Shown piece by piece: positions 44,831-57,491 of a stretch of 64,000 nt of DNA. Every line of letters starts with the position of its first letter. The stretch's first letter is position 1. The stretch is taken from positions 32,018,001-32,082,000 of the forward strand of contig CM074864.1 in assembly GCA_037501455.1 (NCBI GenBank). Direction: 5' to 3'. Both the position numbers and the translations under genes were made by a program. Origin of the DNA: Lantana camara (taxonomy: Eukaryota > Streptophyta > Magnoliopsida > Lamiales > Verbenaceae). The notes under the pieces were generated by a model, which was not told the DNA's origin, ran no database searches, and was given only the letters and a program-made list of their open reading frames with translations.

Positions 44831-47374
44831 ATGGCAACCAAAAACCCTCTTGTATTGATCCTCGAGTTAAACAAGTTGACTGGTCCCAACTATTTTGATT
44901 GGTTGAGGAATCTAAAAATCATTTTAGATTCTGAGAAGAGAACTTATGTTCTCTTCGAAGGGGAGCCTAGTCCCGAAGGGGAAGCTCCCACTCGGGCCGA
45001 GCGGGACGCGATCCAGAAGTGGAAGGATGATAATCTCCAAGCCCGTTGCCTTATGTTGGCTAACATGTCTCCGGACTTGTAAAGGCAACATGAGGCCATG
45101 TAATTTTCTTGAGAGATTTACGACCACTTAGAGCAACTATACCGCCCTCATGAACGTGTTACAAGGTATAACACTTCAAAGGAATTGTTCCACTTGAGAA
45201 TGGGGGAAGGTTCAAGTGTCCATGAATATGACTCAAGTTTCTCGCCCTTACTGAGAAACTTGCTTACATGGACATGCCACTGAAAGATGAGCTTTCAGTG
45301 GACTTGTTGCTAGCCTCGCTCCCATCATCATTCAACCCATTTGTCCTTAACTTCAATATGAATCATGCTGGTGCTACTGTAGCTGAGCTGATTAGTCAGA
45401 TTGTGATTGCTGAAAGCACGATCAAGAAGGACAATAAGGTTCTAATGGTGAATGCTCCATCTTCCTCTTCCGGGCCTTCTAAAGGTAAGGGCAAGAAAGC
45501 CCAAAAGAAGAAAAAGAAACCCCTTAGGCCCGCTGGTGGCATTTCGAAGGGGAAGGCCCAAAAGAAGAAGCGTGGTCAGAAAGAGGATGTTTGCTTCCAT
45601 TGTGGCAAAGCGGGACATTGGAGGAGAAACTGCCCAGAGTACAAGGCTACTCTAAAGAAAGGTATGTTTCTCGTCGAAGTAAATCTTTCTATTAATTCTA
45701 GTTCTTGGGTACTTGATACCGGTTGTGGAGCTCATATCTGTAATGATGTACAGATGCTAAATGAAGTCCAACAACTCAGAGAAGGAGAATGTGTCTTGAA
45801 GATCGTCGATGACTCAAATGTTGAAGCTCGAGCTTTAGGCACAATTAGATTAGATTTAGGTAGTTTTGAGTTAGTTATAAATAAAGTCCTTTATGTACCG
45901 AACATTATTCGTAATATAATTTCAGTTCCAATTTTAGATTGTGAAGGTTATGAAACCTATATTAAGAATGGTAAGTACTTTATCAAACGGAACAACTCTT
46001 CCGTTCACATCGGTACTCTAAGTAATGGACTTTATCTAACTCAGAATATCAATATTATGAAAATACAAAGAGAAACTAAACTTAAGAGAGATGACAAAGT
46101 TTCAGCTCCCTTATGGCACGCTAGATTGGGACACATTTCCAAGAACAGAATTAGCAAGATAAACACTTTAGGATCATTCTCTGAAAATGATCTCAAAGAG
46201 TTAACTTCTTGCGAGTCCTGTCTCAAAGGAAAGATGTTCAAAGTTCCTTTTAGAGGAACTGTGGAACATGCCGCTAAGGTCTTGGATTTGATTCATTCTG
46301 ATATCTGTGGACCGCTTAGTGTAAGCACAAGAAACAATCATCAGTATTTCATAACCTTTACCAATGACTTTATTCGGTATGGTTATGTATACTTAATGAA
46401 GTATAAATCTGAAACTTTTGAGAAATTCCTAGAATTTCAAGAGGAGCTTGAGAACCAAACTGGTCACAAGATCAAAGCACTTCGATCTGATCGAGGAGGC
46501 GAGTATCTTAGTGAAGAATTCCGTAATCATCTCAAAGATAATGGGATTATCTCTCAGTGGACACCTCCGGGAACTCCTCAACTCAATGGAGTTTCTGAGA
46601 GAAGGAATTGAACTCTACTCGATATGGTTCATTCCATGATGAGTTTCACTGACTTACCACCTTCTTTCTGGGGTTATGCCCTAGAAAGTGCAGCAAAGAT
46701 TTTGAATCTAGTTCCCTCTAAGTCAGTCCCTAAAATGCCCTATGAAAGGTGGCATGGTAAAATTCCCAGTTATTCTTACTTAAGAATTTGGGGTTTTCTT
46801 GCTTACATGAAGATGACAGTGGGAGATAAGTTAGAATCTCGTTCTAACTTATGCTACTTTGTAGCTTATCCTAAGGAATCCATAGGATACTACTTCTATG
46901 ATCAATCTGAGCAAAAGGTGTTTGTTTCCAGAAATGCTACTTTTCTTGAGGAACCGTTCCTTAAGGAAAAGAAAGGCAAGATCATAGAATTAGAGGAAGT
47001 ACAAAGTGACCCCACGCCGCCCACTGAGGAAACGTCCCCTTCTGATCAACCACAACCAATCACGAATTTTGATACACATGTAAATCCTCCTCTAAGGCGT
47101 TCCGAACGTACTCCTAGACAACCGGAGAGATGGTATGGATTCTTCTAACGTATGAGGAGGCAATTTTAGATTCTGACTCTGAACAGTGGATAGAAGCCAT
47201 GAAATCCGAAATGGATTCCATGAACTCCAACCAAGTTTAGACCTTGGTAGATTTGCCTGATGGGGTCAAATCCATAGGTTACAAATGGATCTTTAAGAGA
47301 AAGCTTGGAGTTGATGGAAGCATTGCAGCCTACGAAGAAAGGCTGGTTGCAAAAGGATTCACTCAAAGACCCGG
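44831..47374 (+). pseudogene. CopA' gag-protease-integrase and start of RT, with several breaks
   Basis: The ATG at 44831 gives MATKNPLVLILELNKLTGPN; a TAA follows after MSPDL (45080) and more stops follow at about 45100-45115. The next long stretch (45268-46611) has the lysine-rich linker, the knuckle CFHCGKAGHWRRNC (about residues 109-122), the protease motif WVLDTGCGAHIC with an intact DTG, and the integrase HHCC and SDRGGEY motifs. A TGA after SERRN (46609) is followed in frame by LDMVHSMMSFTDLPPSFWGY. A deletion of about 30 bases at 47146 shifts the frame near the RT start, and a TAG lies at about 47238. Coding ends at GFTQRPG, the TyC junction. Confidence 0.92.
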
Positions 47375-48456
47375 TGTAACAGCCCAAACAGGGCCTGGAT
47401 GAAAACAGTAAGTTAAGGGCATTGGTAAAGCGTTTATAGACCGTGATCCAACTTTTTGAATCATCATGCATTGCATTCTTACATGAACTTTGTGCTCGTA
47501 TATGATCTGACATGTTTTAAGGGGGAATTCTTAACCTTTGATACAATTTACTATTCCTAACCCGAGCCTACCTTGTTCATATTGCTACTCGAACCCTAGA
47601 AGTTCATCACACATGTTTCCCAATCATTTGAACTTGTTTCCCGAGCTCAGAGAATCTTTCTTGAACCATAAGGGTATTTTTGGAACTTACCGACCAAAGT
47701 TACTATTCATTTGAAAATGAGCTTTTGATTCTGATACCTTTCCTACTCAAGTTTACATTCGCTTCGATCCTTGAGTCGAGACGATTCTTTTGAAATCATT
47801 CTTGGCTTGGAAATCTATTCTGGAACTTTGTTTTATTGAAAATGTTTTCGAAAACCCTAGTTCACTATTCCTTTTACGAACGGTTTTCATTCGGAAAATG
47901 TTTTCTCTCTGGATTTGCATTACTTGAGCTATTTTAAGATTTTTGAGATGTTTTACAACTCTTGATTCAAACCCTAGCTTGAAATTTTGAAGCGTACGCT
48001 TGTACATGGGAATTCACAATTCATTCTACGTTTTCAACTTTTTAACGGTAAAATGTTTTATAGTCGGTTTTGGACTCAAAACGCTTCTCGATTTATTTCT
48101 TGAATTTTGGAAACAATCCGGACTTGAAAATCATTCTAGAAAGTCGTTTTTCACTCGTGTTGAGTTTCGAGCTCAAAACTTTTATTCACTAAAACTAATG
48201 TATCTTTCAAACGGTAAATCCGATTTCGACGAATGAATATGCGTTTCGAAGCTAATTTTTGCCCAGACGGAATGGTTATACTCCCAGCCACTTATCCTCG
48301 AGTCTTGGCCATGAAATTACAGAAATACCCCCCAGCAGTCCCATTTTTACCTTCATAATGCCTAAAGCTTCTAGAAGATGCAAGTAGATGAACTCTTGAT
48401 TTGCTCTCCTACACTTAAGACATCTTTCTTTGCAAGGTGGGGGGCTTCTTCACAAC

Positions 48457-48464
48457 TATAAATA
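48457..48464 (+). promoter_or_regulatory. TATA box of first TyC LTR
   Basis: TATAAATA in CTATAAATACCCC, a strong plant core-promoter match. It is conserved in the second LTR at 58576. Confidence 0.7.
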
Positions 48465-49245
48465 CCCCTCTCATGCCATTAGAATCCTTGCTCGAAGTCT
48501 TGTGTTGACAAGCACTCCTCTCTCCCTTCTTTCCCCCTTGGCCGTCGGCCTCCCCTCCCATTTGCTAGGTTAGTTGCTTTATTTTTATGTTATGTTTAGT
48601 TAGTTTATGTTTTTATGCTATGGTATGTTTATATTATGTTTAGGTTGGGTCTTAGGGTCTTCCCTAAGCCATATAGGATTTTATTTTGTGCATTTATTAT
48701 ATAGTTTTCATGATATGTTTGAATGTATGTTTATATGTTTTAATTGTTTGGTATATGCTTGAATATGTTATGAATTGCTCTAGTATATGCTATGATCATG
48801 TGATATGATTGTTATATTGTGAGAATTGATGCATGATTATGGAATTTGAATTATGTTCATGCATGCTAGCTAATGGAATAGTGATTTACAATTTATTATG
48901 TCACAACTTGTTACATGTTGGTATTGAATTAAATTGTTACATCTTACATGCCTAAAGGTATATGATATGATATGATATATGTTGTGACATGTTGTCACAT
49001 TGTTATATGACTCTTGAATTATGAATGATATGATATGGATTGATAGATTAAAGCCTTGATCATATGTTATACACTTTAATGGTGTCACATGTTATAACCT
49101 AAGATAGAATAGTGTTTCATAACTTGATCTTATGCCTTAATTGGATCTCTTAACTATAGGTTATACCTTTAACCTAGATCACACTTGATTATTATAACAT
49201 GAACTTGAAACTATAGCTTATAATCAAGATCATAATTTAATTAGG

Positions 49246-49445
49246 GTGTGCGTGTGTGTGCATGCCGTGTGTGTGTGTGTACGTGCATGGTGTGTATGTG
49301 TACCGTGTGTGTGGGTGTGTGTGTGTGTGTATAGTAAGGGTTTGACCCGACCCTATGAGCCGATATGTGAATAGTAACCTATGAATAGTAATCGAGAATA
49401 GTAATCTGGAATAGTAATCTTGAATAGTACTTTTAAATAGTAAAA
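49246..49445. repeat. GT microsatellite and AATAGT repeats in TyC LTR
   Basis: Interrupted GT/GC dinucleotide run (49246-49330), then about six imperfect copies of GAATAGTAATC (49368-49440). The second LTR has a shorter GT run (59374-59456) and fewer AATAGT units, so both vary in length between copies. Confidence 0.85.
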
Positions 49446-51428
49446 ATGAAATAAAACTTGTGCTTTCCTAATAGACATTTGCACCTAGGGTTTCTATATC
49501 CAGGGTCTAAAATGTGTTTTCTTTCGTAGACTTTTTTCTTAACCTAAGGTTTACGATAGGATTCATAATTTGACTAAAGCTTACTCGGTTATAGTAAGAT
49601 CATAGTCTCACGTTAAGAGTAACTCACTTTAACGTATTCCTTTGTGTGTTACCTTTCTTGAATACCTTAAATGGTATTACTCTCGTATGTTACATGTTCT
49701 TTACATGTTCCTTGTTCATTGTTTCATGCGTTTCATATGCATCTTGGTTACTAGTGGGTCTTAGTTCTTAAGCTTACTCTAGTACACCACCTACAGGAGT
49801 TAAAGTTGAGCACTGGGATCCCCAGGGCACCGCATAATCTGTCTAACTACCTTTTGTTACTAATAGGTGAGGTGAAGTTATAAATGTTTTCCAACTGGAA
49901 CCACGATTATACTATCGTATCATATATTTTGAAATTCAAAGCTAAACCTCGTTTTGAACTATCCCTTTTATCGGGATATTCTTTTGAAAGGATCATTCAT
50001 ACTTTAATAGTATACCATGATCTACAGCACATGTTTTCCAAAGTTCTGCATTCTTTTTCAAAGACAGTTACATGTTCTGCATATGTTTTCAAAGTACAGT
50101 TTACAGACAAAATCACATGTTTTCAGACAGAATCATAAGTTTTACAGACAACATCATATGATACAGTTACAGTTTCACATTTTATAGTTAGCATACTGGA
50201 GTGGTACTCTGGTCACTGCTAATCTTGAATGCAAGCATACAGTTTACAGTTTGGGCCTGGCGGTTATGTGTGGAGGTGATGTTCGGGAGGTGTGCGCCAA
50301 CGACATCACCAATACTGGCCGCCACACTTAGACAATTGACACCGACTTTTAACAGGAGGTTTGTTAAGTTAAGACAATCTGTCTGGGAATGGACAACAAA
50401 TCTGTTCCCATTACAAGTTTACAGGTCGCCTAGGGCTAGTTACCCGAAGTGACAACCGGTGGAGGATGGTGCATGTTTGTATGTGTTAGTGGGGTATTGT
50501 TGACCTTGGTCTGATACTCTACTATGTGTGGAGTTATTGTTGACCTCGGTTCGATACCCTACGAAATCATGTTTTTCTGGAGTAAGGATGGAGGAGCCTA
50601 GCTTGCGGGCAAAATTCTGTTTCATAAAGGATGGTTCATATCTGGAAAAGTTCACTTTACCCTTATCCCGTTTTATGAAAGAACTATGAACCATCAACAA
50701 CATATGTGTGCGCGTGTGATAGCATTCATGAAAATGTTTTAAAACGTGCATACTTTTACAGCATTGCATTCAAACAGTTTTATCAAGTGAACTTGTTTCA
50801 AGTTCTTCTTTAAGGCATTGCATTTAACAGTTCTGAACTTTACTTCAAATTCTTTATCACTCAGTACTTTCTTTTAAGTATTCCCTCATTTAGTCCTTTT
50901 GACTAATACCTCTCCCATTTTCTTGCCTCGTGGTTTCAGGTCTTGCAGCCGCAGTCTAGAGGTATCTTGAAGCTCTAGATTGTCATTTTTGTTTCAGTCA
51001 GGACTTAGTATTACTTCCTTTTGTGTCCTACATATGTTTCATGGCTGCATCACTATATGTTTCTGAATACTTGAGTATCTTTGTTATACTCTTTCTGCTA
51101 CTCTGTTACCGATATTTTGAACTATGCTGTATCGGTATTTATATGTGATTATGTTACATGTTCGGATATGCCGAGTCTCTCTTACACGATCAATATGTTC
51201 TTGCTTGTTACATGCCATCACGCACATGTTTTGAAAAGTTTTAAAATACTCTGATTTTCCGCGGCATAGCCACATCGTTGTACCTGTATAGTTCTGAGAT
51301 ACACAGCCGTTCGCTGGAGTATTTCTTGAGTGATGGCTCACACCATTACTTGAGAGGTGCTTCAGTGTGGGGGTTGAGACGCCACTCTCCTCTTGTTCCA
51401 GTACGGGTGGGAGCGTTACAGCCTGAGG

Positions 51429-51440
51429 TGGTATCAGAGC
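51429..51440 (+). other. Primer-binding site of TyC, first internal region
   Basis: TGGTATCAGAGC begins nine bases after the LTR end. Confidence 0.93.
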
Positions 51441-51607
51441 GTCGGGTTAAGCAAGAAGAGACTTAACCTAGATTGCTCTCATGTTGCATCATGGATTGTT
51501 CACGCATTGCATCCAGGATCATTCTCAAATTGCATCGAGACAGGATATTTGGGGATTGCATGGTTATGTTATCTGGATTTCATATCTGTGGTATCTTCTG
51601 AATAGCT

Positions 51608-52287
51608 ATGGCAGTTCAGCCACACCAGGATCCTAATCAGCAGATGGATGAGGCTTTCTTTGAGCAGTTTGAGGCCCCGCGTACTGTGGCAGTTTCTCGC
51701 CGTGGAGGCACTCGTTTCTACACCTGGCGCATGTTTAGGAACAGTGGCAGGCCTGGGTATTCCTATCCTAACAGAGTTGTGCACTATCTCGAGTCTGAGA
51801 GAGATGGTTACTTTCAGGAGTATCAGATGCCCGTGAGGTCAGGTTGGAGTCTATGCGCCATCAGGATCAGTCACTGCAGTACCAGATTGATAGGGATATT
51901 GCTCGTGAGCATGCTGTAGAGATGACTCATATTGCTGATCAGAGGGCTACTCGTATGGCTGAGCTAGAGGCAGATCTTATGCAGATGACTATCAACCGCG
52001 ACACTTCTATGGAGCGTCACCAGCACTACCGTGCATGCGTCAGAGCTCACATGTATGATACCTATCACTTGTCCGATGAGCAGGCAGTTGAGGAGGTCGA
52101 GGGTGAGGATGTCAGTCAGGCCTCTCAGGAGCCCGAGCCTATGCAGGATAAGTCATATAGAGGCGATGGAGGATCTGATGATGATGATGATTGCGGAGAT
52201 GAGCCAGCAGGACACGGACAGGGTGAGGTCGTTGCTGTTTCTGATGACACCACCAGAGGTTCTTTGGACCACAGTTATCAGGGTTGA
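51608..52287 (+). pseudogene. Extra ORF before gag in TyC (coiled-coil with acidic tail), one frameshift
   Basis: The ATG at 51608 starts MAVQPHQDPNQQMDEAFFEQ. The frame breaks near 51829, where one base is missing relative to the second copy (CAGATGCCC against CAGATGACCC), and coding continues in the next frame to a stop at 52287. The second part is rich in charged and Q/E residues with heptad-like spacing (HIADQRATRMAELEADLMQM). It ends in an acidic stretch, GGSDDDDDCGDEP, followed by a Ser/Thr-rich tail. The undamaged form would be about 226 residues. It has no cysteine-histidine knuckle or retroviral motif. I do not recognise the family; it could be an accessory or gag-like protein. Its presence in both tandem copies with different damage argues that it was once a real gene. 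Confidence 0.6.
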
Positions 52288-53060
52288 TCGCTGATGGGAG
52301 GTTTTCTGTATATAGTACTGATGCATATATATCTATCTATGGATGGCGGACGTATAGCCGGGACAGTTCAGGACTGACTTTTGGATGAGGGGATGTATAG
52401 CTATGGTAGATGATCCCCGACTTTTGGCACCACGGATGACGGTTCAGATGACTTGGTACCTACTAGGTTATTTTCAGTAGGGTTGGACGGATTGGTAAGA
52501 CCTGTATGGGAGTCAACTCGATAGTATCGGGTCCTCCTCATTTTGAATTAATACTGTTAACATGTAGCCTGTAGTAAATTTTACAAAACCTTGCATAGTT
52601 ATAGCACTTTCAGCTTTATGTTGGATGAGTCCTAGAGTTGCTTCAAGATATCATTAGGACCGTTGGTAGGATCATGCCATTTCATTTATTGATAGCATGC
52701 TATTAATCTTGAGATGTTGAATACGCTTCTGGATATGTTGATCATACTTCTGATCATGTTACAGTTCTTGTGGATATGACAGTACATGTTCTGTTCCCAT
52801 TTACATGTTGATCATGCTTTGGGATATGATATACATGTTTCTAATATGTTAATATGTTACACGAGCTTCTGTTCCCGTTTACATGTTATCTGACAATTGT
52901 TTCTGATTGCATAATATGTGTGGAGATCTTGAATCTTTGCTGATATGTTGTTATGGGAATGTGTTGTCCTCATACTTATATGTGACAACGTGGGAATGTG
53001 AATACGTGGTTAAGGATTCTGTGAATCATTATATGTCATGCATCGAATATATGTATCTGA
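52288..53060 (+). other. TyC spacer between extra ORF and gag
   Basis: AT-rich, with repeated ATATGTTGATCATG-like segments. No reading frame or structure is convincing. It may include the gag leader. Confidence 0.6.
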
Positions 53061-53990
53061 ATGCTTGTGCTACGACAATTCGCAAGAGCTTGTAATCAGA
53101 GAGATAATCCTCCTAATGAAAGGTTACTGGAAAAATTTCTGAGGATGAACCCACCTAAGTTCTATGGACAACCGAACGACACAAAGGGTGAGAATTGGAT
53201 TACTCGTGTTGAGAAGATTTTGGAGGCTATGAAGATCTACCCAGAGGATCGTGAACGAGTTCGGTATGCTACTTTTCTAATGGAAGGAGCTGCATATAAT
53301 TGGTGGAAGCACGTTCAGCATATGTGGAATGAGAATAACGTTGAAGGAAGTTGGGATGAGTTTATCAGAGAGTTTCAGCAGAAGTACACCCCTCAAGTGA
53401 CTCGTGATGCACGAGAGGCTGAGTTTATGAGTTTGGTTCAAGGAACTATGAATGTGATGGAGTATGAGGCTAGGTTTGTGAGGCTGATCAAGTATGCACC
53501 TCATATTCTGACTGACGAGCATCGCAAGATAAAAAGGTTTATCGATGGACTGAAGCCCGAACTTCGGTTGGCACTTGCTTCTTTGGACATTGAGACCTAC
53601 AACCGGGCTGTTGATAGAGCGCTAAGGGTTGAAGCTACACACAAGGAGATCTAGATAGCTACTGCACGTCAAGGACCTTCTAACCCTAAGCCTTATCAAG
53701 GGAATAAGCGACCTTCCGGATCTTTTCCCCAAGGAACTAGAAACAGGCCAATGGTAACACCACAGTGTCAGCAGCAGAACGCTCCACCAAAACAGTAAGC
53801 ACAGAAGCAGAAAGCACCACAACAGTACCAGAGGGCGCCACAACAGTAGAGAGCACCTCAGTCAGGTCCAGAGGAAATTGTTTGCAGATATTGTCGCCGA
53901 ACGGAACACACTGAGGAGAACTGTCGCAAGAAAGCTGGACAGTGTTTCACGTGTGGTTCCCCTGAGCATCAGATGGATAGCTGCCCGAAC
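53061..53990 (+). pseudogene. TyC gag, first copy (capsid and two CCHC knuckles)
   Basis: The capsid frame (53061-53654) includes FLRMNPPKFYG, WITRVEKILEAM, ATFLMEGAAYNWWKH, FQQKYTPQVTRDAREAEF and RFIDGLKPELRLALAS, the Ty3 capsid pattern. About 118 bp present in the second copy (63213-63330) are deleted at 53069, removing the native start MPPRRAPRNH. A TAG at 53655 replaces a lysine, and further stops lie at about 53798 and 53848. Downstream, two knuckles are readable: [14 protein letters not shown] and [14 protein letters not shown]. Gag forms the particle and binds RNA; this copy cannot do so intact. Confidence 0.9.
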
Positions 53991-56483
53991 AAGATCAGGA
54001 GATTTGGGGTTCAGGATAAAGGAAAAGCAGAGGTGGGTACGACGAACAAACCGGTGGTCAAAGGCAGAGCTTATGCTTTGGATGGTAAGGAGGAGGTTGA
54101 TCCTTCGTCTGTTGTGGAAGGTATTGTGCACATTCTTAACACGCCAGTTAAGGTCTTGTATGACCCTGGTGCTACGCATTCATTTGTTGCATCTAAATTA
54201 TGTGCACATTTACAGTTTCCACTTGAATACTTGCCATATAAATTTGAAGTGAGTTCTCCTTTGGGAACTTGCCTTGTTACGGATCAAGTATATAAACGCT
54301 GCCCTATATGTATTGGTACCCGTTGTTACCCGACGGATCTTATTGAGTTACCGATGACAAGATACGATGTTATACTTGGTATGGATTGGTTGTCTAAGTA
54401 CCGAGCTAAGTTAGATTGTTACAAGAAAGAGATCATCTTGGAAGAAGATGAAAGTGGGACATCAGAAGGGAAAGTTAAGAAGTTATCAGTGATTTCTTCG
54501 ATGGAAGCTAAGAAGTTGATTAAAAAAGGAGCTATTGGAATTGTTGCTTATCTTTTGAATACACCGAGAGATCAACTTAAGATCGAAGAAGTGGAAGTGG
54601 TGAACGAGTTCCTAGATGTGTTTCCTGAACATTTGGATTTGTTACCTCCTGACCGAGAGTTGGAGTTTACGATCGAGACGATAGCGGGAGGTGAGTCGTA
54701 CGCAAAGACACCTTACAGAATGGCTCCAGCTGAATTGGAAGAACTGAGGAAGCAATTGGACGAACTAATAGAGTCAGGATATGTTCGACCGAGCACATCG
54801 CCGTGGGGAGCGCCTATGCTTTTCGTTAAGAAGAAGGATGGATCATTGTGTTTATGCATTGACTATCGGGAGCTGAACAGGATGACGATCAAGAATAAGT
54901 ATCCTCTCCTTCATATTGAAGAGTTGTTCGATATACTTCAAGGATCGAAGGTCTACTCTAAGTTAGATCTAAGACAAGGATATTATCAATTGAAGATTAG
55001 GGAAGCAGATATTCTGAAGATTGCTTTCAACAGCCGATACGGACATTATGAGTTTATGGTAATGTCGTTTGGTTTGGCGAACGCACCAGCTGCATTCATG
55101 GATATGATGCACCGTATATTCAAGCCGTTTCTCGACAAGTTTGTAGTAATCTTCATCGATGATATTTTGGTATTTTCGAAGACACCGGAGGAACATACTG
55201 AACATCTTCGAATCGTGTTATGCACTTTGCTGGATCACAAGCTATATGCAAAGTTCAGTAAATGTGAGTTCTGGCTTGAGAGAGTTACGTTTCTCGGACA
55301 CATCATATCAGGATCTGGAATCGAAGTAGATCCCTCGACGATCGAAACTATTATGGATTGGAAGTCACCGAAGAATCCTTCAGAAGCGAGGAGTTTTCTG
55401 GGATTAGTTGGTTACTACCGAAGGTTTGTCAAAGATTTCTCGAAGATAGCTACACCTCACATTAAGTTGACAAAGAAGGAGGGAAAATTCGAATGGACGG
55501 AGAAGTGTGAGCAAAGTTTTCAAAGATTGAAGGAGATGCTAACAACTGCACCCGTGTTAGCGTTACCAGAAGGAAAAGAAGGTTATACTGTTTACACCGA
55601 TGCTTCGAAAGAAGGACTAGGAGGAGTTTTGATGCAGAATGGAAAAGTGATTGCGTATGCATCAAGGAAACTCAAAACACATGAAGTCAACTACCCGACA
55701 CATGATTTGGAATTAGCAGCGATAATTTTTGCTCTTGGAAAGTGGAGACATTACCTGTATGGAGTTACGTTTGAGATCTTTACTGATCATAAAAGCCTGC
55801 GATATCTATTCACTCAGAAGGAGTTGAATATGCGACAGAGGAGATGGATGGAATTTCTGGAGGACTATGATTGCATTATTCAATACCATCCAGGAAAGCC
55901 GAATGTTGTAGCCGATGCTCTAAGCAGGAAAGTTCATTTGGCACAGATTTCTGCCAACCCCGAGGTTGATCAAAGAGAAAGAATGGAGGTGATAACTAAA
56001 GCTCGAGTCGCGAACGTTGTGATGATATCACCTTTGAAAGAACAAGTGTTGGAAGCTCAGAAGAACGACGAGTGGATCAAGAAATATCTCGAATCTAAGG
56101 AGAAAGATGATGAGACTAAGTTCAGGGTTGATGAACATGGAATTTTGAGGTACAAAGGTCGAGTATGCGTACCAACTGTTTTGAGGAAAGAGATCCTCGA
56201 CGAAGCGCACAAGACTAAGTACACGATACATCCCGGAGGCACTAAGATGTATCAAGATGTTAAGACGCAATTCTGGTGGAATGGAATGAAGAGAGACATA
56301 GCCAACTATGTCAAGAAGTGCTTAACTTGTGAGAAAGTTAAAGCGGAGCACCAGAAGCCGAGTAGGAAGTTGCAACCATTACCGATTCTGACTTGGAAGT
56401 GGGAGCAAATCACGATGGATTTTGTCACTGGATTACCCAAAGTCAGAGGAGGACAAGATAGTATCTGGGTGATCATCGATTGA
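53973..56483 (+). pseudogene. TyC pol: protease, RT, RNase H, integrase N-terminus (836-codon open stretch)
   Basis: One open frame carries, by residue: protease DPGATHSF (64-71) and ILGMDWL (about 134-140); RT TPYRMAP (246-252), IDYRELN (296-302), LDLRQGYYQ (331-339) and FIDD (394-397); RNase H YTDAS (541-545), E580, D605 and D648; the integrase H2C2 finger (H746, H753, C783, C786) and the first catalytic Asp in MDFVTG (816). A TGA after WVIID (56481-56483) marks a small deletion that moves integrase into another frame. All RT and RNase H catalytic residues are present, making this the best-preserved pol here. The first methionine lies in the second gag knuckle, so pol was probably made as part of one gag-pol protein. 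Confidence 0.94.
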
Positions 56484-57480
56484 CAAAGTCAACGGTTAAG
56501 GTCAGCACGTTGGCAAAGCTGTATCAACAAGAGATCATTAAACTACATGGAGTTCCAAACAGTATAGTGTCAGACAGAGATCCGAAATTCACGTCGCAAT
56601 TGTGGAAAGAAATTCAGACTTTGATGGGAACGAAGGTGAACTTCAGTACTGCAGCGCATCCTCAGACGGATGGACAATCCGAAAGGATGATCAAATACTT
56701 GGAAGATATGCTAAGAGCTTGCGCTTTGGACTTCCAAGAAAGTTGGAAAGAATGTTTACCTCTTGTGGAGTTTGCATACAACAATAGTTATCAAGCTTCT
56801 ATTAAAGCTGCTCCATATGAAGCCTTGTATGGAAGGAAATGTAGATCCCCGTTGTACTGGGATTTGGATGAAGCAAGATGTACTGGGGAAGGACAGATCA
56901 GAGTGAATTCAGCTAAATGGATAAGAGAAGCGACAGAAAAGATTCAAATCATTCGCCAGAGAATGAAAGCTACCCAGGACCGGCAGAAGAGTTATGCTGA
57001 TCGACGAAGAAGGGATTTGGAATTCACAGTGGGCGAAAAGGTATTTCTAAAGGCATCACCAAGGAAAGGGTTTTCCCGAATTGGGAAAGGTGGAAAGTTA
57101 AACCCGAGATATGTTGGACCGTATGAGATACTGGAGAGAGTCCGACCGACTGCTTATAGATTGGATTTGCCTGTACGTTTAACAAGAATCCACAACGTAT
57201 TTAATGTATCCCAGCTTCGCAAGTGTTTCTCAGATGAGACAGAGGTTGTGCCGTAGAGGAGATACCATTGGAACCGGATTTGACTTATGGTTTGAAGCCC
57301 GCTAAGATTCTAGACAGGAAGTTTCAAGAGTTAAGGAATAGGAAAATTCCTTTGGTTAAAGTCCTTTGGAAGGGACATGGGACAGAAGAGGCAACCTGGG
57401 AGACAGAAGAGAAAATGCAGAAGCATCACCCCGAGTTATTTGCGGTTACAGCGGAAGAATCTGAGGACAGATTTCTTTAA
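56484..57480 (+). pseudogene. TyC integrase core, C-terminal domain and chromodomain
   Basis: After the break at 56481 the other frame carries KLHGVPNSIVSDRDPKFTSQ and HPQTDGQSERMIKYLEDML. The second Asp and the Glu are 35 residues apart, giving the integrase D-35-E signature. The GPY/F-like segment LNPRYVGPYEIL and the RIHNVFNVSQLRK motif follow. A TAG at 57254-57256 and a frame change separate the C-terminal chromodomain (LEPDLTYGLKPAKILDRK, then LVKVLWKGHGTEEATWE, ending before 57480). Chromodomains of this family bind histone marks and direct insertion to heterochromatin. Two breaks make the protein inactive. Confidence 0.93.
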
Positions 57481-57490
57481 GGAGGGGTGA
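57455..57490 (+). promoter_or_regulatory. AGGA-loop hairpin (inside coding end) and polypurine tract of TyC
   Basis: AATCTG, loop AGGA, CAGATT (57458-57473), extendable to nine pairs with a one-base bulge (57455-57477). It lies in the last codons of pol, just before its TAA. The purine tract GGAGGGGTGA (57481-57490) and the LTR start at 57492 follow. Confidence 0.8.
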
Positions 57491-57491
57491 T

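Larger units (their letters stand above)
43375..47374 (+). mobile_element. CopA': 5'-truncated plus-strand copia copy, split by TyC
   Basis: From about 43375 it matches the reverse complement of the CopA leader, gag, protease and integrase. No 5' LTR or PBS is present, so the left end is truncated. It is cut within RT at GFTQRPG by the TyC LTR at 47375. The remaining RT-RNase H and 3' LTR should lie beyond the right edge. Together with CopA (35365-39390) it forms an inverted repeat of about 4 kb. Confidence 0.88.
47375..51420 (+). repeat. TyC LTR, first copy (4046 bp)
   Basis: Starts TGTAACAGCCCAAACAGGGCC and ends GGGTGGGAGCGTTACA. It holds a TATA box at 48457, GCTAG followed by GTTAGTTG at about 48566 (possible leader splice donor), GT-rich and AATAGT simple repeats at about 49.3 kb, a hairpin TTAGTC/GACTAA at 50890-50906, TTTCAG and TTGCAG at about 50938-50946, and a local hairpin TCTAGAG/CTCTAGA at about 50957-50981. 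No protein is supported. Confidence 0.93.
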
